Of a stretch of 64,000 nt of DNA, positions 54,491-63,640 are shown piece by piece. Both the position numbers and the translations under genes were made by a program. Under the pieces are notes generated by a model. It was not told the DNA's origin and did not search any database. It was given only the letters and a program-made list of their open reading frames with translations. The DNA comes from Paracoccaceae bacterium (lineage in GTDB: Bacteria > Pseudomonadota > Alphaproteobacteria > Rhodobacterales > Rhodobacteraceae), in assembly GCA_019911965.1 (NCBI GenBank), contig JAIOJF010000039.1, forward strand, positions 1 through 64,000, read 5' to 3'. How positions within the stretch are numbered: the stretch's first letter is position 1; the number at the start of each line of letters is the position of its first letter.

Positions 54491-54563
54491 CTGTCACCCC
54501 CGCGCAAGCGGGGGCCTATCCTGGTATCGCCCATCTGGTTCCCCGCTTGCGCGGGGATGACAG
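54491..54563. repeat. Long inverted repeat (bacterial palindromic intergenic repeat)
   Basis: Arms 54491-54513 and 54541-54563 are complementary at 22 of 23 positions, around a 27-base centre. Each arm contains a smaller CCCCGC-GCAA-GCGGGG-like stem. Sequences of this type (TGTCATCCCCGC...) are scattered in many proteobacterial genomes. It lies at the 3' ends of convergent ettA and the acyl-CoA dehydrogenase gene. Confidence 0.75.
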
Positions 54564-54612
54564 TAGGGTGCGCACGGTTGACCGGGACTTCACCGTGATG
54601 ACGGCTTCCGTA

Positions 54613-54635
54613 GGGTGCGCATTCATGGCGCACCC
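54613..54635. repeat. Short hairpin repeat GGGTGCGC/GCGCACCC
   Basis: A perfect 8-bp stem (54613-54620 with 54628-54635) around ATTCATG, preceded by TAG. A partial second copy, TAGGGTGCGCAC, lies at 54564-54575. The 'TAGGGTGCGC...GCGCACC' form is a known style of dispersed intergenic repeat. Together with the long inverted repeat it fills the 197-base gap. Confidence 0.6.
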
Positions 54636-54652
54636 GGCAACCTTCCCCCCCA

Positions 54653-55795
54653 TCACAACCCCATCTGCCGCACCGCCAGATCGCGCATGATCTCTTCGGA
54701 ACCGCCGCCGATCGCCATCACTTTGACCTCGCGGTAGACCCGTTCGATCCGGTTGCCGCGCAGATACCCGGCACCACCCATGATCTGCATCGCTTCCGAG
54801 GCGCAGAATTCCAGCGCCTTGGAGGTGAACACCTTGCAATTGCTGATCGCGGCGACCGGCATGTCGCCTTCATTCACCGACCAGCAGATCTGGTTCAGAT
54901 AGGCCTCGACCGCTTCGATCCGCGCCGCCATGTCGGCAATCTTGTGGCGGATCACCTGATGGCGGATCAGGGGTTTGCCGAAGGTCTGGCGTTCCTGCGC
55001 CCAGGCGATGCCGTCCTCCAGACAGACCTTCATCATCCCCAGCATGCCGGCGATCAGCGCCACCCTCTCAAGGTTGAAATTCTGCATGATGGCGGTGAAA
55101 CCCCTGCCCTCGTCGCCCATCATGCTGGAGGCCGGAACGCGGCAATCGTCCAGATAGAGCGTCGCCTGATCGGAACACCACCAGCCCATCTTGCGCGGCA
55201 ATTCGGTGCGGCTGAAGCCGGGGGTGTCGGCCTCGACGAAGAACAGCGAGATGCCCTCCAGCCCGGCTCCGCCGGTGCGCGCCGGGATTACGAAATAATC
55301 CGATGTCATGCCGCCGGTGATGAAGGTTTTCTGCCCGTTCAGCACCCAGTGATTGCCGTCCAGCCGGGCGCGGGTCTGGATGTTCGCCACGTCCGATCCG
55401 CCGCCCGGTTCCGTTACCGCCAGCGACGATCCCTTGCGCCCCGCGATGATATCCGCCAGCACCCGGTCCTTGATCTCTGCACTGGCCAGCCGCTGGATCG
55501 GATCAATCGAGATCATCCGCCCGTTTATCGCTGCGGGCACGCCACCGGCCCCGCAGCGGGCGAATTCCTCGCTGAAGGCGGCGCGCATGAAGCAATCGTC
55601 AAAGCCGAGGCCGCCATAGGCCTCGTCCACGCCGAAGCCCCAGACGCCCAAAGCGCCGACCTTGGCGTGCAATTCCCAGGGCACGGCCCCCGCCTCGTCC
55701 CAGGCATCGGCATGCGGGCGGATTTCACGGGTGACGAAATCGCGCAAGGTCTTGCGAAAGGCGGCGCGATCTTCGGTTTCAAACGGGTTTTTCAT
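54653..55795 (-). CDS. Acyl-CoA dehydrogenase
   Basis: The 380-residue flavoprotein oxidises an acyl-CoA to the 2-enoyl-CoA. It shows LAVTEPGGGSDVANIQTRA near residue 130 (FAD/acyl-CoA binding), GQKTFITGG near 155 and the C-terminal IMGGAGYLRGNRIERVYREVKVMAIGGGSEEIMRDLAVRQMGL. At the MCAD catalytic Glu position the sequence reads GGGSEE, as in isovaleryl-CoA/citronellyl-CoA-type enzymes that take the base from another helix. It overlaps the TetR stop by 17 bases and opposes the AtuA-like/carboxylase operon. Confidence 0.9.
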   Translation of the reverse strand: MKNPFETEDRAAFRKTLRDFVTREIRPHADAWDEAGAVPWELHAKVGALGVWGFGVDEAYGGLGFDDCFMRAAFSEEFARCGAGGVPAAINGRMISIDPIQRLASAEIKDRVLADIIAGRKGSSLAVTEPGGGSDVANIQTRARLDGNHWVLNGQKTFITGGMTSDYFVIPARTGGAGLEGISLFFVEADTPGFSRTELPRKMGWWCSDQATLYLDDCRVPASSMMGDEGRGFTAIMQNFNLERVALIAGMLGMMKVCLEDGIAWAQERQTFGKPLIRHQVIRHKIADMAARIEAVEAYLNQICWSVNEGDMPVAAISNCKVFTSKALEFCASEAMQIMGGAGYLRGNRIERVYREVKVMAIGGGSEEIMRDLAVRQMGL

Positions 55796-56456
55796 GTCGT
55801 TCGGCTTTGGTCTGGCTGCGGGCGGTCATGTGCGGCTCCATGATGTGGGCGAAACGCTCCAGCAGGCGCTGGGTCTGCTTTGGGTTATCCTCGAACCGGG
55901 CTTGCAGATGCAGGCCGCGCAGGAAGGTCCGGCAGATCGTCCACAATACCTGGATGTCGTCGGCATCGCCGGTGGGCGATTGGTAAAGGCTGTGGATATT
56001 GACGTTGATCTGGTCGTTATAGGCGGTCAGGCTGGGCTGGATGCGGGCGCTGAGGGCAGCATCGGTGCGCGCGGCGACCAGAATTTCCACCAGCGCGCGG
56101 CCCGGCCTTGTGTTCAGTACCTTGGACCAGAGCCGCGCCATATCGGCCGCGATCCCGTCGCCGCGCCCGGTGGCCTGGCCGATCGCGTCCGGCGCATGCG
56201 TGCCGCCGCGCACCGGATCGAGCAGGCGTTCCAGTGTCTCGACCATCATCGCCTCTTTCGACGGGAAGTGATGCGTCAGCGCCCCGCGCGATACGCCAGC
56301 GGTGGTTTGCACGCGGTTAATCGAGGTTTCCGAATAGCCGACCTCGTCCAGACAGGCGATCACCGCCGTGATGATCCGCGCCTTGGTCCGGGCGACCCGC
56401 AGGTCATTGCCGGTCGGGGGCGAATCGTCGGCCTCTGGGGTGATTTGCGATTGCAT
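55779..56456 (-). CDS. TetR/AcrR family transcriptional regulator
   Basis: The 225-residue regulator has an N-terminal TetR helix-turn-helix (ARIITAVIACLDEVGYSETSINRVQTTAGVSRGALTHHFPSKEAMMVETLERLL, ~25-78) and a ligand-binding helical C-terminus. It is divergent from the AtuA-like operon, and a near-perfect palindrome lies in the 73-base gap. It probably represses both directions until an acyl-CoA intermediate accumulates. Confidence 0.9.
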   Translation of the reverse strand: MQSQITPEADDSPPTGNDLRVARTKARIITAVIACLDEVGYSETSINRVQTTAGVSRGALTHHFPSKEAMMVETLERLLDPVRGGTHAPDAIGQATGRGDGIAADMARLWSKVLNTRPGRALVEILVAARTDAALSARIQPSLTAYNDQINVNIHSLYQSPTGDADDIQVLWTICRTFLRGLHLQARFEDNPKQTQRLLERFAHIMEPHMTARSQTKAERHEKPV

Positions 56457-56481
56457 CCGGGCACTCCTTGCGATTTTATAA

Positions 56482-56495
56482 ACAGAACGTTCGGT
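56482..56495. promoter_or_regulatory. TetR-type operator palindrome
   Basis: ACAGAACGTTCGGT is a 14-bp palindrome centred on AACGTT with one mismatch (ideal ACCGAACGTTCGGT). It lies between the divergent TetR gene and the AtuA-like gene, where autoregulatory TetR sites are usual. Confidence 0.6.
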
Positions 56496-56529
56496 CTTTT
56501 ACAAGCATGGCAAGCGGGGGTGATCAGCG

Positions 56530-58326
56530 ATGGCGACGGGCCGCAAGCGGGTTCTGAAGGTCGGCGGGGCCAGCGGCTACTGGGGCGATGCCGCGATGGC
56601 GACGCCGCAATTGCTGGCGACGGGCGATCTGGACGTGATTGTCTACGACTACCTGGCCGAAATCACGATGGCGATTCTGGCGCGGGTGCGGGCCAGCGAT
56701 CCGGCGCAGGGCTATGCGGTGGATTTCGTGACAGCGGCGATGGCCCCGAACCTGGCCGAGATTGCACGGCAGGGGGTGCGGGTGATTTCCAATGCCGGTG
56801 GCGTCAACCCCGAAGGCTGCGCCGAGGCGCTGAGGGCCGAGATCGCGCGGCAGGGTCTTTCCTTGAAAATCGCGGTGGTGACGGGTGACGATCTGATGCC
56901 GGATCTGGACCGCATCGCCGCCAGCGCCCCGGCGGAGATGTTCAATGGCACGGCTTTTCCCGACAAGGCGGCGATCGGCAGCATCAATGCCTATCTCGGT
57001 GCCTTTCCGATTGCCCGGGCGCTCGATACCGGCGCGGATATCGTGATCACCGGGCGTTGCGTGGATTCCGCGGTGACGCTGGGGGCCTGCATCCATGCCT
57101 TCGGCTGGGGCGAGGGCGATCTGGATGCGCTGGCAGGCGGGGCGCTGGCCGGGCATATCCTGGAATGCGGCCCGCAGGCGACCGGCGGCAATTTCACCGA
57201 CTGGCGCGAGGTGGCCGACAGCATCGCCGATATCGGCTATCCCTGGGCCGAGATCGACCCGAGCGGGGCCTTTATTGTAGGAAAGCCTGACGGCACCGGG
57301 GGCAAGGTATCCGTCGGCACGGTGGCCGAGCAGATGGTGTACGAGATCGGCGATCCGCAAAGCTACATGCTGCCTGATGTCACCTGCGATTTCTCGGGCG
57401 TGGTGCTGGAACAGATTGCCGAGGACCGGGTGCGTGTTGAAGGCGCAACCGGGCGGGCGGCCCCGGCGGCGCTGAAAACCTGCCTGACCTGGAGCAACGG
57501 CTTTCGCGGCGGCCATCTGTTCAGCTTTTACGGGCTGGAGGCCGAGGCCAAGGCGACCGCCTTTGCCGAGGCCGCATTTGCGCGGTCGCGCCGGGCCTTC
57601 CGGGCGATGAACCTTGGCGATTTCACCGAGACCTCGGTGGAATTGATCGGCGCGGAATCGCAATTCGGGGCGCAGCGGCAGACTGCGCCTGCCCGCGAGG
57701 TTGCCGCCAAGATCGCGGTGCGCCATCCCAGCCCCAAAGGTGTGGGCATCTTCCTGAAAGAGGCGACGGGCCTTGGCCTGGCGTCCGCCCCCGGCCTGTC
57801 GGGCTTTGCCGGGGCGAGGCCGAAACCCTCGCCGGTGATGGCGCTGTTTTCCTACCTGACGCCGCGCGAGGCTGTGGAGATCAGAATCGCCAGCGATGGC
57901 GGGACCGAGACCATGCGGATGCCTGCATCGGCGGGCCCGGCCGATCCCGTCCGCCCAGCCTTGCCCGCGCCGCCGGATATGGCGGACGTGGTGGCGGTGC
58001 CGCTGATCCGCCTTGCCTTCGCGCGGTCCGGCGACAAGGGCGACAATGCCAATATCGGCGTGATCGCCCGGCGTGCCGATTTCCTGCCCTATATCTGGCA
58101 CGGGCTGGACGAGGCGACGATCCGCGCCGCGTTTGCGCATTTCGGCTGTGGCAAGGTGGAACGCTTCTTGCTTCCCGGCAGCCATTCGATGAACATCCTG
58201 CTGCATAATGTACTGGGCGGCGGCGGCACCTCGTCCCTGCGGAACGATCCGCAGGGCAAGGGCTATGGCCAGGTGTTGCTGGCGCATCCGGTCCTTGTGG
58301 CGAAATCACTGTTGGGGGATGGCTGA
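56530..58326 (+). CDS. AtuA-like protein (DUF1446 plus C-terminal AtuA-like ferredoxin-fold domain)
   Basis: The 598-residue protein has an N-terminal DUF1446/AtuA domain (KVGGASGYWGDAAMATPQLLATGDLDVIVYDYLAE at the start, RVISNAGGVNPEGCAEAL near residue 80, ADIVITGRCVDSAVTLGACIH near 165). A C-terminal domain of ~110 residues follows (IRLAFARSGDKGDNANIGVIAR near 495). AtuA is needed for citronellol/geraniol use in Pseudomonas, but its reaction is not established. It is joined to a carboxyltransferase gene by a one-base TGATG overlap. Confidence 0.88.
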   Translation: MATGRKRVLKVGGASGYWGDAAMATPQLLATGDLDVIVYDYLAEITMAILARVRASDPAQGYAVDFVTAAMAPNLAEIARQGVRVISNAGGVNPEGCAEALRAEIARQGLSLKIAVVTGDDLMPDLDRIAASAPAEMFNGTAFPDKAAIGSINAYLGAFPIARALDTGADIVITGRCVDSAVTLGACIHAFGWGEGDLDALAGGALAGHILECGPQATGGNFTDWREVADSIADIGYPWAEIDPSGAFIVGKPDGTGGKVSVGTVAEQMVYEIGDPQSYMLPDVTCDFSGVVLEQIAEDRVRVEGATGRAAPAALKTCLTWSNGFRGGHLFSFYGLEAEAKATAFAEAAFARSRRAFRAMNLGDFTETSVELIGAESQFGAQRQTAPAREVAAKIAVRHPSPKGVGIFLKEATGLGLASAPGLSGFAGARPKPSPVMALFSYLTPREAVEIRIASDGGTETMRMPASAGPADPVRPALPAPPDMADVVAVPLIRLAFARSGDKGDNANIGVIARRADFLPYIWHGLDEATIRAAFAHFGCGKVERFLLPGSHSMNILLHNVLGGGGTSSLRNDPQGKGYGQVLLAHPVLVAKSLLGDG

Positions 58327-59942
58327 TGCAGTTCCAGTCCAGATTGTCGCGCTCGGGCGATGCCTATGCGGCCAATCGCGCCGCGATGCTGGCGTTGATC
58401 GAGCAAATGCGCGCGCTGGAAGGCCGCGCCGCGGCGAAATCCGAACAGCGCCGTCCGGTCTTTGACAAGCGCGGCCAACTTAGCCCGCGCGAGCGGCTGG
58501 CGGCCCTGCTGGACCCCGGAATGCCGTTCCTGGAATTGTACAACATGGCGTCCTGTCTGGTGGACGATCCCGACCCGGCCACCACCATTCCCGGTGCCAG
58601 CGTGATCATCGGCATCGGTTTCGTCTCCGGCGTGCGGTGCCTCGTGTTTGTCGATGATTCCGGGATTGATGCGGGCTCGTCGACCACCATGACGGTGGAA
58701 AAGGCGCTGGGCGGGCTGGCGGTGGCCTTGAAGCAGAAACTGCCGTTTGTGCATCTGGTGGAAAGCGCCGGGGCCAACCTGATGACCTATACGGTCGAGC
58801 TATGGGCCAAGGGCGGCGGCATGTTCGGCGGGCTGGCGAAACTGTCGGCGGCGGGCATTCCGGTGATCACGGTGCTGCACGGGGCCTCGACCGCGGGCGG
58901 GGCCTATCAGCCGGGCCTGTCGGATTACGTGATCGGGGTCAAGGGCAACGGCATGGCGATGCTGGCAGGGGCCGCTTTGGTGATGGCCGCCACCGGCGAG
59001 GTGGCCGATGATCAGACCCTGGGCGGCGCGGAGATGCACGCCACCACCACCGGGCTGGTGGAATACCTGGCCGAGGATGACGCGCATGGGCTGGAAATTG
59101 CCCGCGAGGTGATCGCCGGGCTGAACTGGAACGAATCCGCCGCCGTGGCGCGGAACGCCTACGCCGAACCGGTCTTGTCGGCAGAGGATATCGCCGGGCT
59201 GGTGCCGGTGGATTACCGCAAGCCTTACGACATGCGCGAGGTGGCGGCGCGGCTGGTCGATGCCTCGGATCTGCGCGATTTCAAGCCGGATTTCGGGCCG
59301 TCGACGGTCTGCCTGCAGGCGGCGATCTATGGTCAGAGCGTCGGCATCATCGGCAATAACGGCCCGATTGATCCCGATGGGGCCAACAAGGCGACGCAGT
59401 TCCTGCAATTGATGGATCAGGCCGGCAGCCCGGTGATTTTCCTGAACAACACCACCGGCTTCATGGTCGGCACCGAATACGAGCATGGCGGCATGATCAA
59501 GCATGGCTCGAAGATGATCCAGGCGGTGCAGAATATCCGCGTGCCGAAGATCAGCCTTTATATCGGTGCCAGTTTCGGGGCGGGCAATTACGGCATGTGC
59601 GGCTATGCGTTCGATCCCGATTTCCTGTTCACCTGGCCGAATGCGCAGACCGGGGTGATGGGCGGCGAACAGGCGGCCACCACGATGGAACAGGTGGCGC
59701 GGCGCACGGCTGAGCGGAAGGGCGTGACGCTGGACGAGGACATGATGGCCAAGCAGCGCGCCCGCATTACCCGGCATTTCGATCATCAATCGGGGGCGTT
59801 CTACACTTCGGGGCGGGTGATGGATCAGGGCATGATTGATCCGCGCGACAGCCGCCGGGTGATCGGGTTCTGCCTGCAAACCTGCGCCGAGGCGCGGGCG
59901 CGGACCCTGCGGGCGAACACATTCGGGGTAGCACGGCCATGA
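58326..59942 (+). CDS. Acyl-CoA carboxylase carboxyltransferase (beta) subunit
   Basis: The 538-residue protein is the carboxyltransferase half of a biotin-dependent acyl-CoA carboxylase of the methylcrotonyl-/geranyl-CoA type. RERLAALLDPGMPFLELY is near residue 55, the CoA-side GGGMFGGLAKLSAAGIPVITVLHGASTAGGAYQPGLSDY spans ~160-200 and the biotin-side QFLQLMDQAGSPVIFLNNTTGFMVGTEYE and SLYIGASFGAGNYGMCGYAFDP span ~355-440. Neighbouring AtuA-like and acyl-CoA dehydrogenase genes suggest a branched-chain acyl-CoA substrate. Confidence 0.92.
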   Translation: MQFQSRLSRSGDAYAANRAAMLALIEQMRALEGRAAAKSEQRRPVFDKRGQLSPRERLAALLDPGMPFLELYNMASCLVDDPDPATTIPGASVIIGIGFVSGVRCLVFVDDSGIDAGSSTTMTVEKALGGLAVALKQKLPFVHLVESAGANLMTYTVELWAKGGGMFGGLAKLSAAGIPVITVLHGASTAGGAYQPGLSDYVIGVKGNGMAMLAGAALVMAATGEVADDQTLGGAEMHATTTGLVEYLAEDDAHGLEIAREVIAGLNWNESAAVARNAYAEPVLSAEDIAGLVPVDYRKPYDMREVAARLVDASDLRDFKPDFGPSTVCLQAAIYGQSVGIIGNNGPIDPDGANKATQFLQLMDQAGSPVIFLNNTTGFMVGTEYEHGGMIKHGSKMIQAVQNIRVPKISLYIGASFGAGNYGMCGYAFDPDFLFTWPNAQTGVMGGEQAATTMEQVARRTAERKGVTLDEDMMAKQRARITRHFDHQSGAFYTSGRVMDQGMIDPRDSRRVIGFCLQTCAEARARTLRANTFGVARP

Positions 59943-61912
59943 GCGGTACGGGCAAGACCTTCACCTCGGTTCTGGTCGCCAATCGCGGCGAGATTGCCCT
60001 GCGCGTCATGCAATCGGCCCGCGCGCTGGGGCTGGACTGCATCGCGGTCTATACCGATGCCGACCGGCACGCGCCGCATGTCGCCTTTGCCGACCGCGCC
60101 GTCAATATCGGCGAGGGCCCGGTTGGCGACAGCTACCTGAACGCCAACAGGATTTTGCAGGCGGCGCGCGATACCGGGGCCGGGGCGGTGCATCCCGGCT
60201 ATGGTTTCCTGTCCGAAAACACCGAATTTGCGGCGGCCTGCATTGCCGCCGGGCTGGTCTTTGTCGGACCACCTGCCGAAGCGGTCGAACTGATGGGCAA
60301 CAAGGCCGCCGCCAAGCGCAAGATGATCGCCGCCGGGGTGCCTTGCGTGCCGGGCTATGAAGGCGAGGATCAGTCGGATGCGGTAATGGCCGAACAGGCC
60401 GACAAGATCGGCTATCCGGTAATGATCAAGGCCGCCGCCGGTGGTGGCGGGCGGGGAATGCGGCTGGTGCAGGCGGCGGATGGCTTTGGCGCGGCACTGG
60501 CGGCGGCGCGCTCGGAATCGCTGCATGCGTTCGGCTCGGACCAGATCATTCTGGAACGCGCGGTGATCCGGCCCAGGCATGTCGAAATCCAGATATTCGC
60601 CGACAGCCACGGCAATGTAGTGCATCTGGGCGAGCGCGACTGCTCGGTCCAGCGCCGCCATCAAAAGGTGGTCGAGGAAGCGCCCTGTCCGGTGATGACC
60701 GATGCCTTGCGCGCCGCGATGGGGGCGGCGGCGGTCGAGGCGGCGAAATCCATCGGCTATCTCGGGGCCGGCACGGTCGAGTTCCTGCTGGACGAGGCGG
60801 GCGAATTCTATTTCCTTGAGATGAACACACGGCTTCAGGTCGAACATCCCGTGACCGAGATGGTGACGGGGCGCGATCTGGTGGCGCTGCAATTTGCGGT
60901 GGCGCGGGGCGAGGCGCTGGGGTTCAGCCAGGACGATGTGCGCCTGAACGGCCATGCCATCGAGGCGCGGCTTTATGCCGAGGACCCGAACGACGATTTC
61001 CTGCCGTCCTCGGGCCTGATCCACCGCTGGCAGCCGGGGCAGGGCGCGGGCATCCGTGTGGATGGCGGGATTGCCGAGGGCCAGGAAGTGTCACCGTTTT
61101 ACGACCCCATGCTGGCCAAGATCATCGCGCATGGCGATAGCCGCGAACAGGCGCGAGGGCGGCTGATTGCAGCCTTGCAGGATACTGTTCTGTTCGGCCC
61201 GGCCAGCAACCGCGATTTCCTGTTGTCGGTGCTGAAGCGCGATACGTTCCGCGATGGCCATGCCACCACCGCCTTCATTGCCGAGGAGTTTGGCGACGGG
61301 ATCGGCGCGGATGCGGCACCTGTGTTTGCCGATATTGCCGCCATCGCGGCGCTCTGGCATCGCCACATGGCGCAAGCGGCCCTTGCCCGGGCCGTGGTGG
61401 TTGCGCCCGAGATGCTTGGCTGGGGCAGCCCGGGCAGCTTGCGCTCGCGGCTGGTGCTGGGCCTCTGCGGGCAGGTCTGGAAACTGACCCTGACCAGCGG
61501 GCGCGATGGTACGCTGACGGTGTCGGATGGCGCGGATCAGGCGGTCGTGACGGTCGCGCCGTTGCGGGTGGATGGCCAAAGGGTCGATCTGCGTGGCTTC
61601 GAGGTGCAGGGCGACCGGATTTTTGCCGCGACGGCGGGCAAATCCCTGACGCTCGATATCATCCGCGCCGCATCGTCCGCCAGCGCCCGCGCCGGTGGCA
61701 GCGTTACCGCGCCGATGCACGGATTGTTGATCGAGGTTCTGGTGAAACCGGGCGACAAGGTGGAGGTCGGCACCCGGCTGGCGGTGCTGGAAGCGATGAA
61801 GATGCAGCACGAATTGCTGGCCGAGATGGCGGGAACGGTTACATTCGCCAATGCGCCCGGGCAGGTGCGGGCCGGTGATCTGCTGGTCGAAATTGCCGGG
61901 GATGAGGCGTGA
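59939..61912 (+). CDS. Acyl-CoA carboxylase biotin carboxylase/biotin carrier (alpha) subunit
   Basis: The 657-residue protein combines biotin carboxylase (SVLVANRGEIALRVMQSARALG at the N-terminus; ATP-grasp KAAAGGGGRGMRLV near residue 165; EMNTRLQVEHPVTEMVTGRDLVALQ near 295) with a C-terminal biotin carrier domain. Its biotinylation site is the Lys of VLEAMKMQHEL near residue 620. It overlaps the carboxyltransferase stop by 4 bases (ATGA), so the two subunits are made together. Confidence 0.94.
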   Translation: MSGTGKTFTSVLVANRGEIALRVMQSARALGLDCIAVYTDADRHAPHVAFADRAVNIGEGPVGDSYLNANRILQAARDTGAGAVHPGYGFLSENTEFAAACIAAGLVFVGPPAEAVELMGNKAAAKRKMIAAGVPCVPGYEGEDQSDAVMAEQADKIGYPVMIKAAAGGGGRGMRLVQAADGFGAALAAARSESLHAFGSDQIILERAVIRPRHVEIQIFADSHGNVVHLGERDCSVQRRHQKVVEEAPCPVMTDALRAAMGAAAVEAAKSIGYLGAGTVEFLLDEAGEFYFLEMNTRLQVEHPVTEMVTGRDLVALQFAVARGEALGFSQDDVRLNGHAIEARLYAEDPNDDFLPSSGLIHRWQPGQGAGIRVDGGIAEGQEVSPFYDPMLAKIIAHGDSREQARGRLIAALQDTVLFGPASNRDFLLSVLKRDTFRDGHATTAFIAEEFGDGIGADAAPVFADIAAIAALWHRHMAQAALARAVVVAPEMLGWGSPGSLRSRLVLGLCGQVWKLTLTSGRDGTLTVSDGADQAVVTVAPLRVDGQRVDLRGFEVQGDRIFAATAGKSLTLDIIRAASSASARAGGSVTAPMHGLLIEVLVKPGDKVEVGTRLAVLEAMKMQHELLAEMAGTVTFANAPGQVRAGDLLVEIAGDEA

Positions 61913-61939
61913 CTGCCCGCGAAACTGGAGGATTGAGCC

Positions 61940-62743
61940 ATGCAACAGGCCCGTGATTTCCGCGACGAGGCCGATACCCTCGCCGCCGTTCTGCAACCGC
62001 TGAGCGATGCTGATTTCAACCAGCGAACGCTGTTCAAGAACTGGACGATCAACGATGTGATCGGGCATCTGCACATGTTCGACCATGCCGCGCTGTTGAC
62101 GCTGCAAAGCCGCGAGGCGTTCAACGGGTTTTTCGGGCGCATCGCGCGGGACTTGCAGCAGGGCAGGACGCTGCTGCAAAGCCAGATCCCCTGGCTGGAC
62201 GGCCTGCACGGGCGCGCCCTGTTTGCGGCATGGCATGAGACTGCCGGCAAGGTTGCCGATGCCTATGCCAGGGCCGATCCGAAACAGCGGGTGGCCTGGG
62301 GCGGGCCGGACATGTCGGTTCTGTCCTGCATCACCGCGCGCCAGATGGAGACCTGGGCGCATGGCCAGGAAGTGTTCGATGCCTTGGGGCAGATGCGCCA
62401 GGATACCGACCGCATCCGCAATATCTGCCACCTGGGCGCAAGCACCTATGGCTGGACCTTCGCCAACCGCAAACTCGACGTGCCCGAGCCTGCGCCTTAC
62501 GTGGAACTGACCGCGCCGTCGGGTGCCATCTGGACATGGAACGATCGTGCCAGCGATGCCCGCATCACCGGGTCAGCCACCGGCTTTGCCCAGGTCGTGA
62601 CGCAGGTGCGCAATGTCGCGGATACCGATATCAAGGCGACGGGTGACGCCGCCATCCGCTGGATGCAGATCGCCCAGTGCTTCGCCGGACCGCCGGAAAC
62701 CCCGCCAGCCAAAGGCAGCCGCCATCTGGAGGCCGGGGCATGA
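61940..62743 (+). CDS. TIGR03084-like metal-binding protein (maleylpyruvate isomerase N-terminal fold)
   Basis: The 267-residue protein has a DinB/MDMPI-like four-helix N-terminal domain (FRDEADTLAAVLQPLSDADFNQRTLFKNWTINDVIGHLHMFDHAALL) whose His residues (HLHMFDH, ~43-49; ETWAHGQEVFDAL, ~140) are suited to bind a divalent metal. It resembles the TIGR03084 family often found beside acyl-CoA catabolic genes. The reaction is unknown. It follows the biotin carboxylase gene by 27 bases and ends the operon. Confidence 0.75.
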   Translation: MQQARDFRDEADTLAAVLQPLSDADFNQRTLFKNWTINDVIGHLHMFDHAALLTLQSREAFNGFFGRIARDLQQGRTLLQSQIPWLDGLHGRALFAAWHETAGKVADAYARADPKQRVAWGGPDMSVLSCITARQMETWAHGQEVFDALGQMRQDTDRIRNICHLGASTYGWTFANRKLDVPEPAPYVELTAPSGAIWTWNDRASDARITGSATGFAQVVTQVRNVADTDIKATGDAAIRWMQIAQCFAGPPETPPAKGSRHLEAGA

Positions 62744-62750
62744 GGCCCGC

Positions 62751-62936
62751 CTAATCCACTTCGCGCGCTTCGTCGGCCAGCATGATCGGGATGCCGTTCC
62801 TGATCGGAAAGGCCAGCCCGGCATGTTTCGATACCAGCTCCTGCGCCGCCGCGTCATAGCTGAGCGGGCCGTGGGTGACCGGGCAGACCAGCGCCTCCAG
62901 CATGCGCGGATCGGTGGCGGGGGGTTTGGGGGTCAT
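62751..62936 (-). CDS. Trm112/YcaR-like small protein
   Basis: The 61-residue protein matches the Trm112p-like family: [17 protein letters not shown] near residue 12, with one Cys where zinc-ribbon members have more, and [20 protein letters not shown] at the end. Eukaryotic Trm112 activates methyltransferases; bacterial members are poorly understood. Its ATG overlaps the upstream Lon-domain stop by 4 bases, so the two are coupled. Confidence 0.85.
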   Translation of the reverse strand: MTPKPPATDPRMLEALVCPVTHGPLSYDAAAQELVSKHAGLAFPIRNGIPIMLADEAREVD

Positions 62937-63580
62937 TGCAGGGCTCCGTTGTCGCCGGACCCGGCCAGGGCAAATTCCATCAGTGTCACCAGGGTTTCGC
63001 GCCGGTCGACCAGCGTCGGCGCTTCCAAGAGCGCCTGCTTGTCCTCGACCCCGAACGGGCAGAGCATCGACAGCGAGTTGATTAGCAATTCGTCGCCCGC
63101 CTTTTCCAGACTGCCCCAGTCCGAGGTTACGCCGGTGCTGTGGAAATAGCGGCCCAGCAGGGCGAGGAATGCCGGGCGGTCGAAGCTGTCATCGGTTTCC
63201 GGCTTGCCGCGATCGCGGGCAAAACCCGACCAGTCGATCTCGGACCTCAGGTAAGGCTCGAATCCGCTGTGCAGATGGCGGGTGCGGAACCGTGATACGC
63301 CGCCAAGGGTGATCATATATCGCCCGTCATCGGTTTCCGAGAACGCCACGACGCGGCCGGCGCAGCCGATGGCATGCAGACGTTCCGGGCGGGTTTCACT
63401 TGCCGGTTCAATGGGTTGCACCATGCCGATCAGCCGGTGCGGGGTTTTCAGGGTATCTTCCAGCATTGCCAGGTAACGCGGCTCGAATATGTTCAAGGGC
63501 AGCCGCGCGCGCGGCAGCAGCAACGCGCCGGGAAGCGGGAACAAGGGGATCACATCGGGAAGATCGACGGGGTTGAACAT
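62933..63580 (-). CDS. Lon substrate-binding-domain-like protein
   Basis: The 215-residue protein is a stand-alone Lon N-terminal (LON substrate-binding) domain: [34 protein letters not shown], then [30 protein letters not shown]. There is no AAA+ or protease part, as in other YcaI/LonB-like single-domain proteins. ATG 63580 is chosen at the conserved N-terminus; 14 upstream codons are open. It is coupled to the Trm112-like gene, a pairing common in alphaproteobacteria. Confidence 0.88.
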   Translation of the reverse strand: MFNPVDLPDVIPLFPLPGALLLPRARLPLNIFEPRYLAMLEDTLKTPHRLIGMVQPIEPASETRPERLHAIGCAGRVVAFSETDDGRYMITLGGVSRFRTRHLHSGFEPYLRSEIDWSGFARDRGKPETDDSFDRPAFLALLGRYFHSTGVTSDWGSLEKAGDELLINSLSMLCPFGVEDKQALLEAPTLVDRRETLVTLMEFALAGSGDNGALQ

Positions 63581-63640
63581 GGGGCCAAGCCTAGCGGAAG
63601 GCCACCGGTTTGCAAAAGGCAAAAGGAGGCTCGGGCTTGT

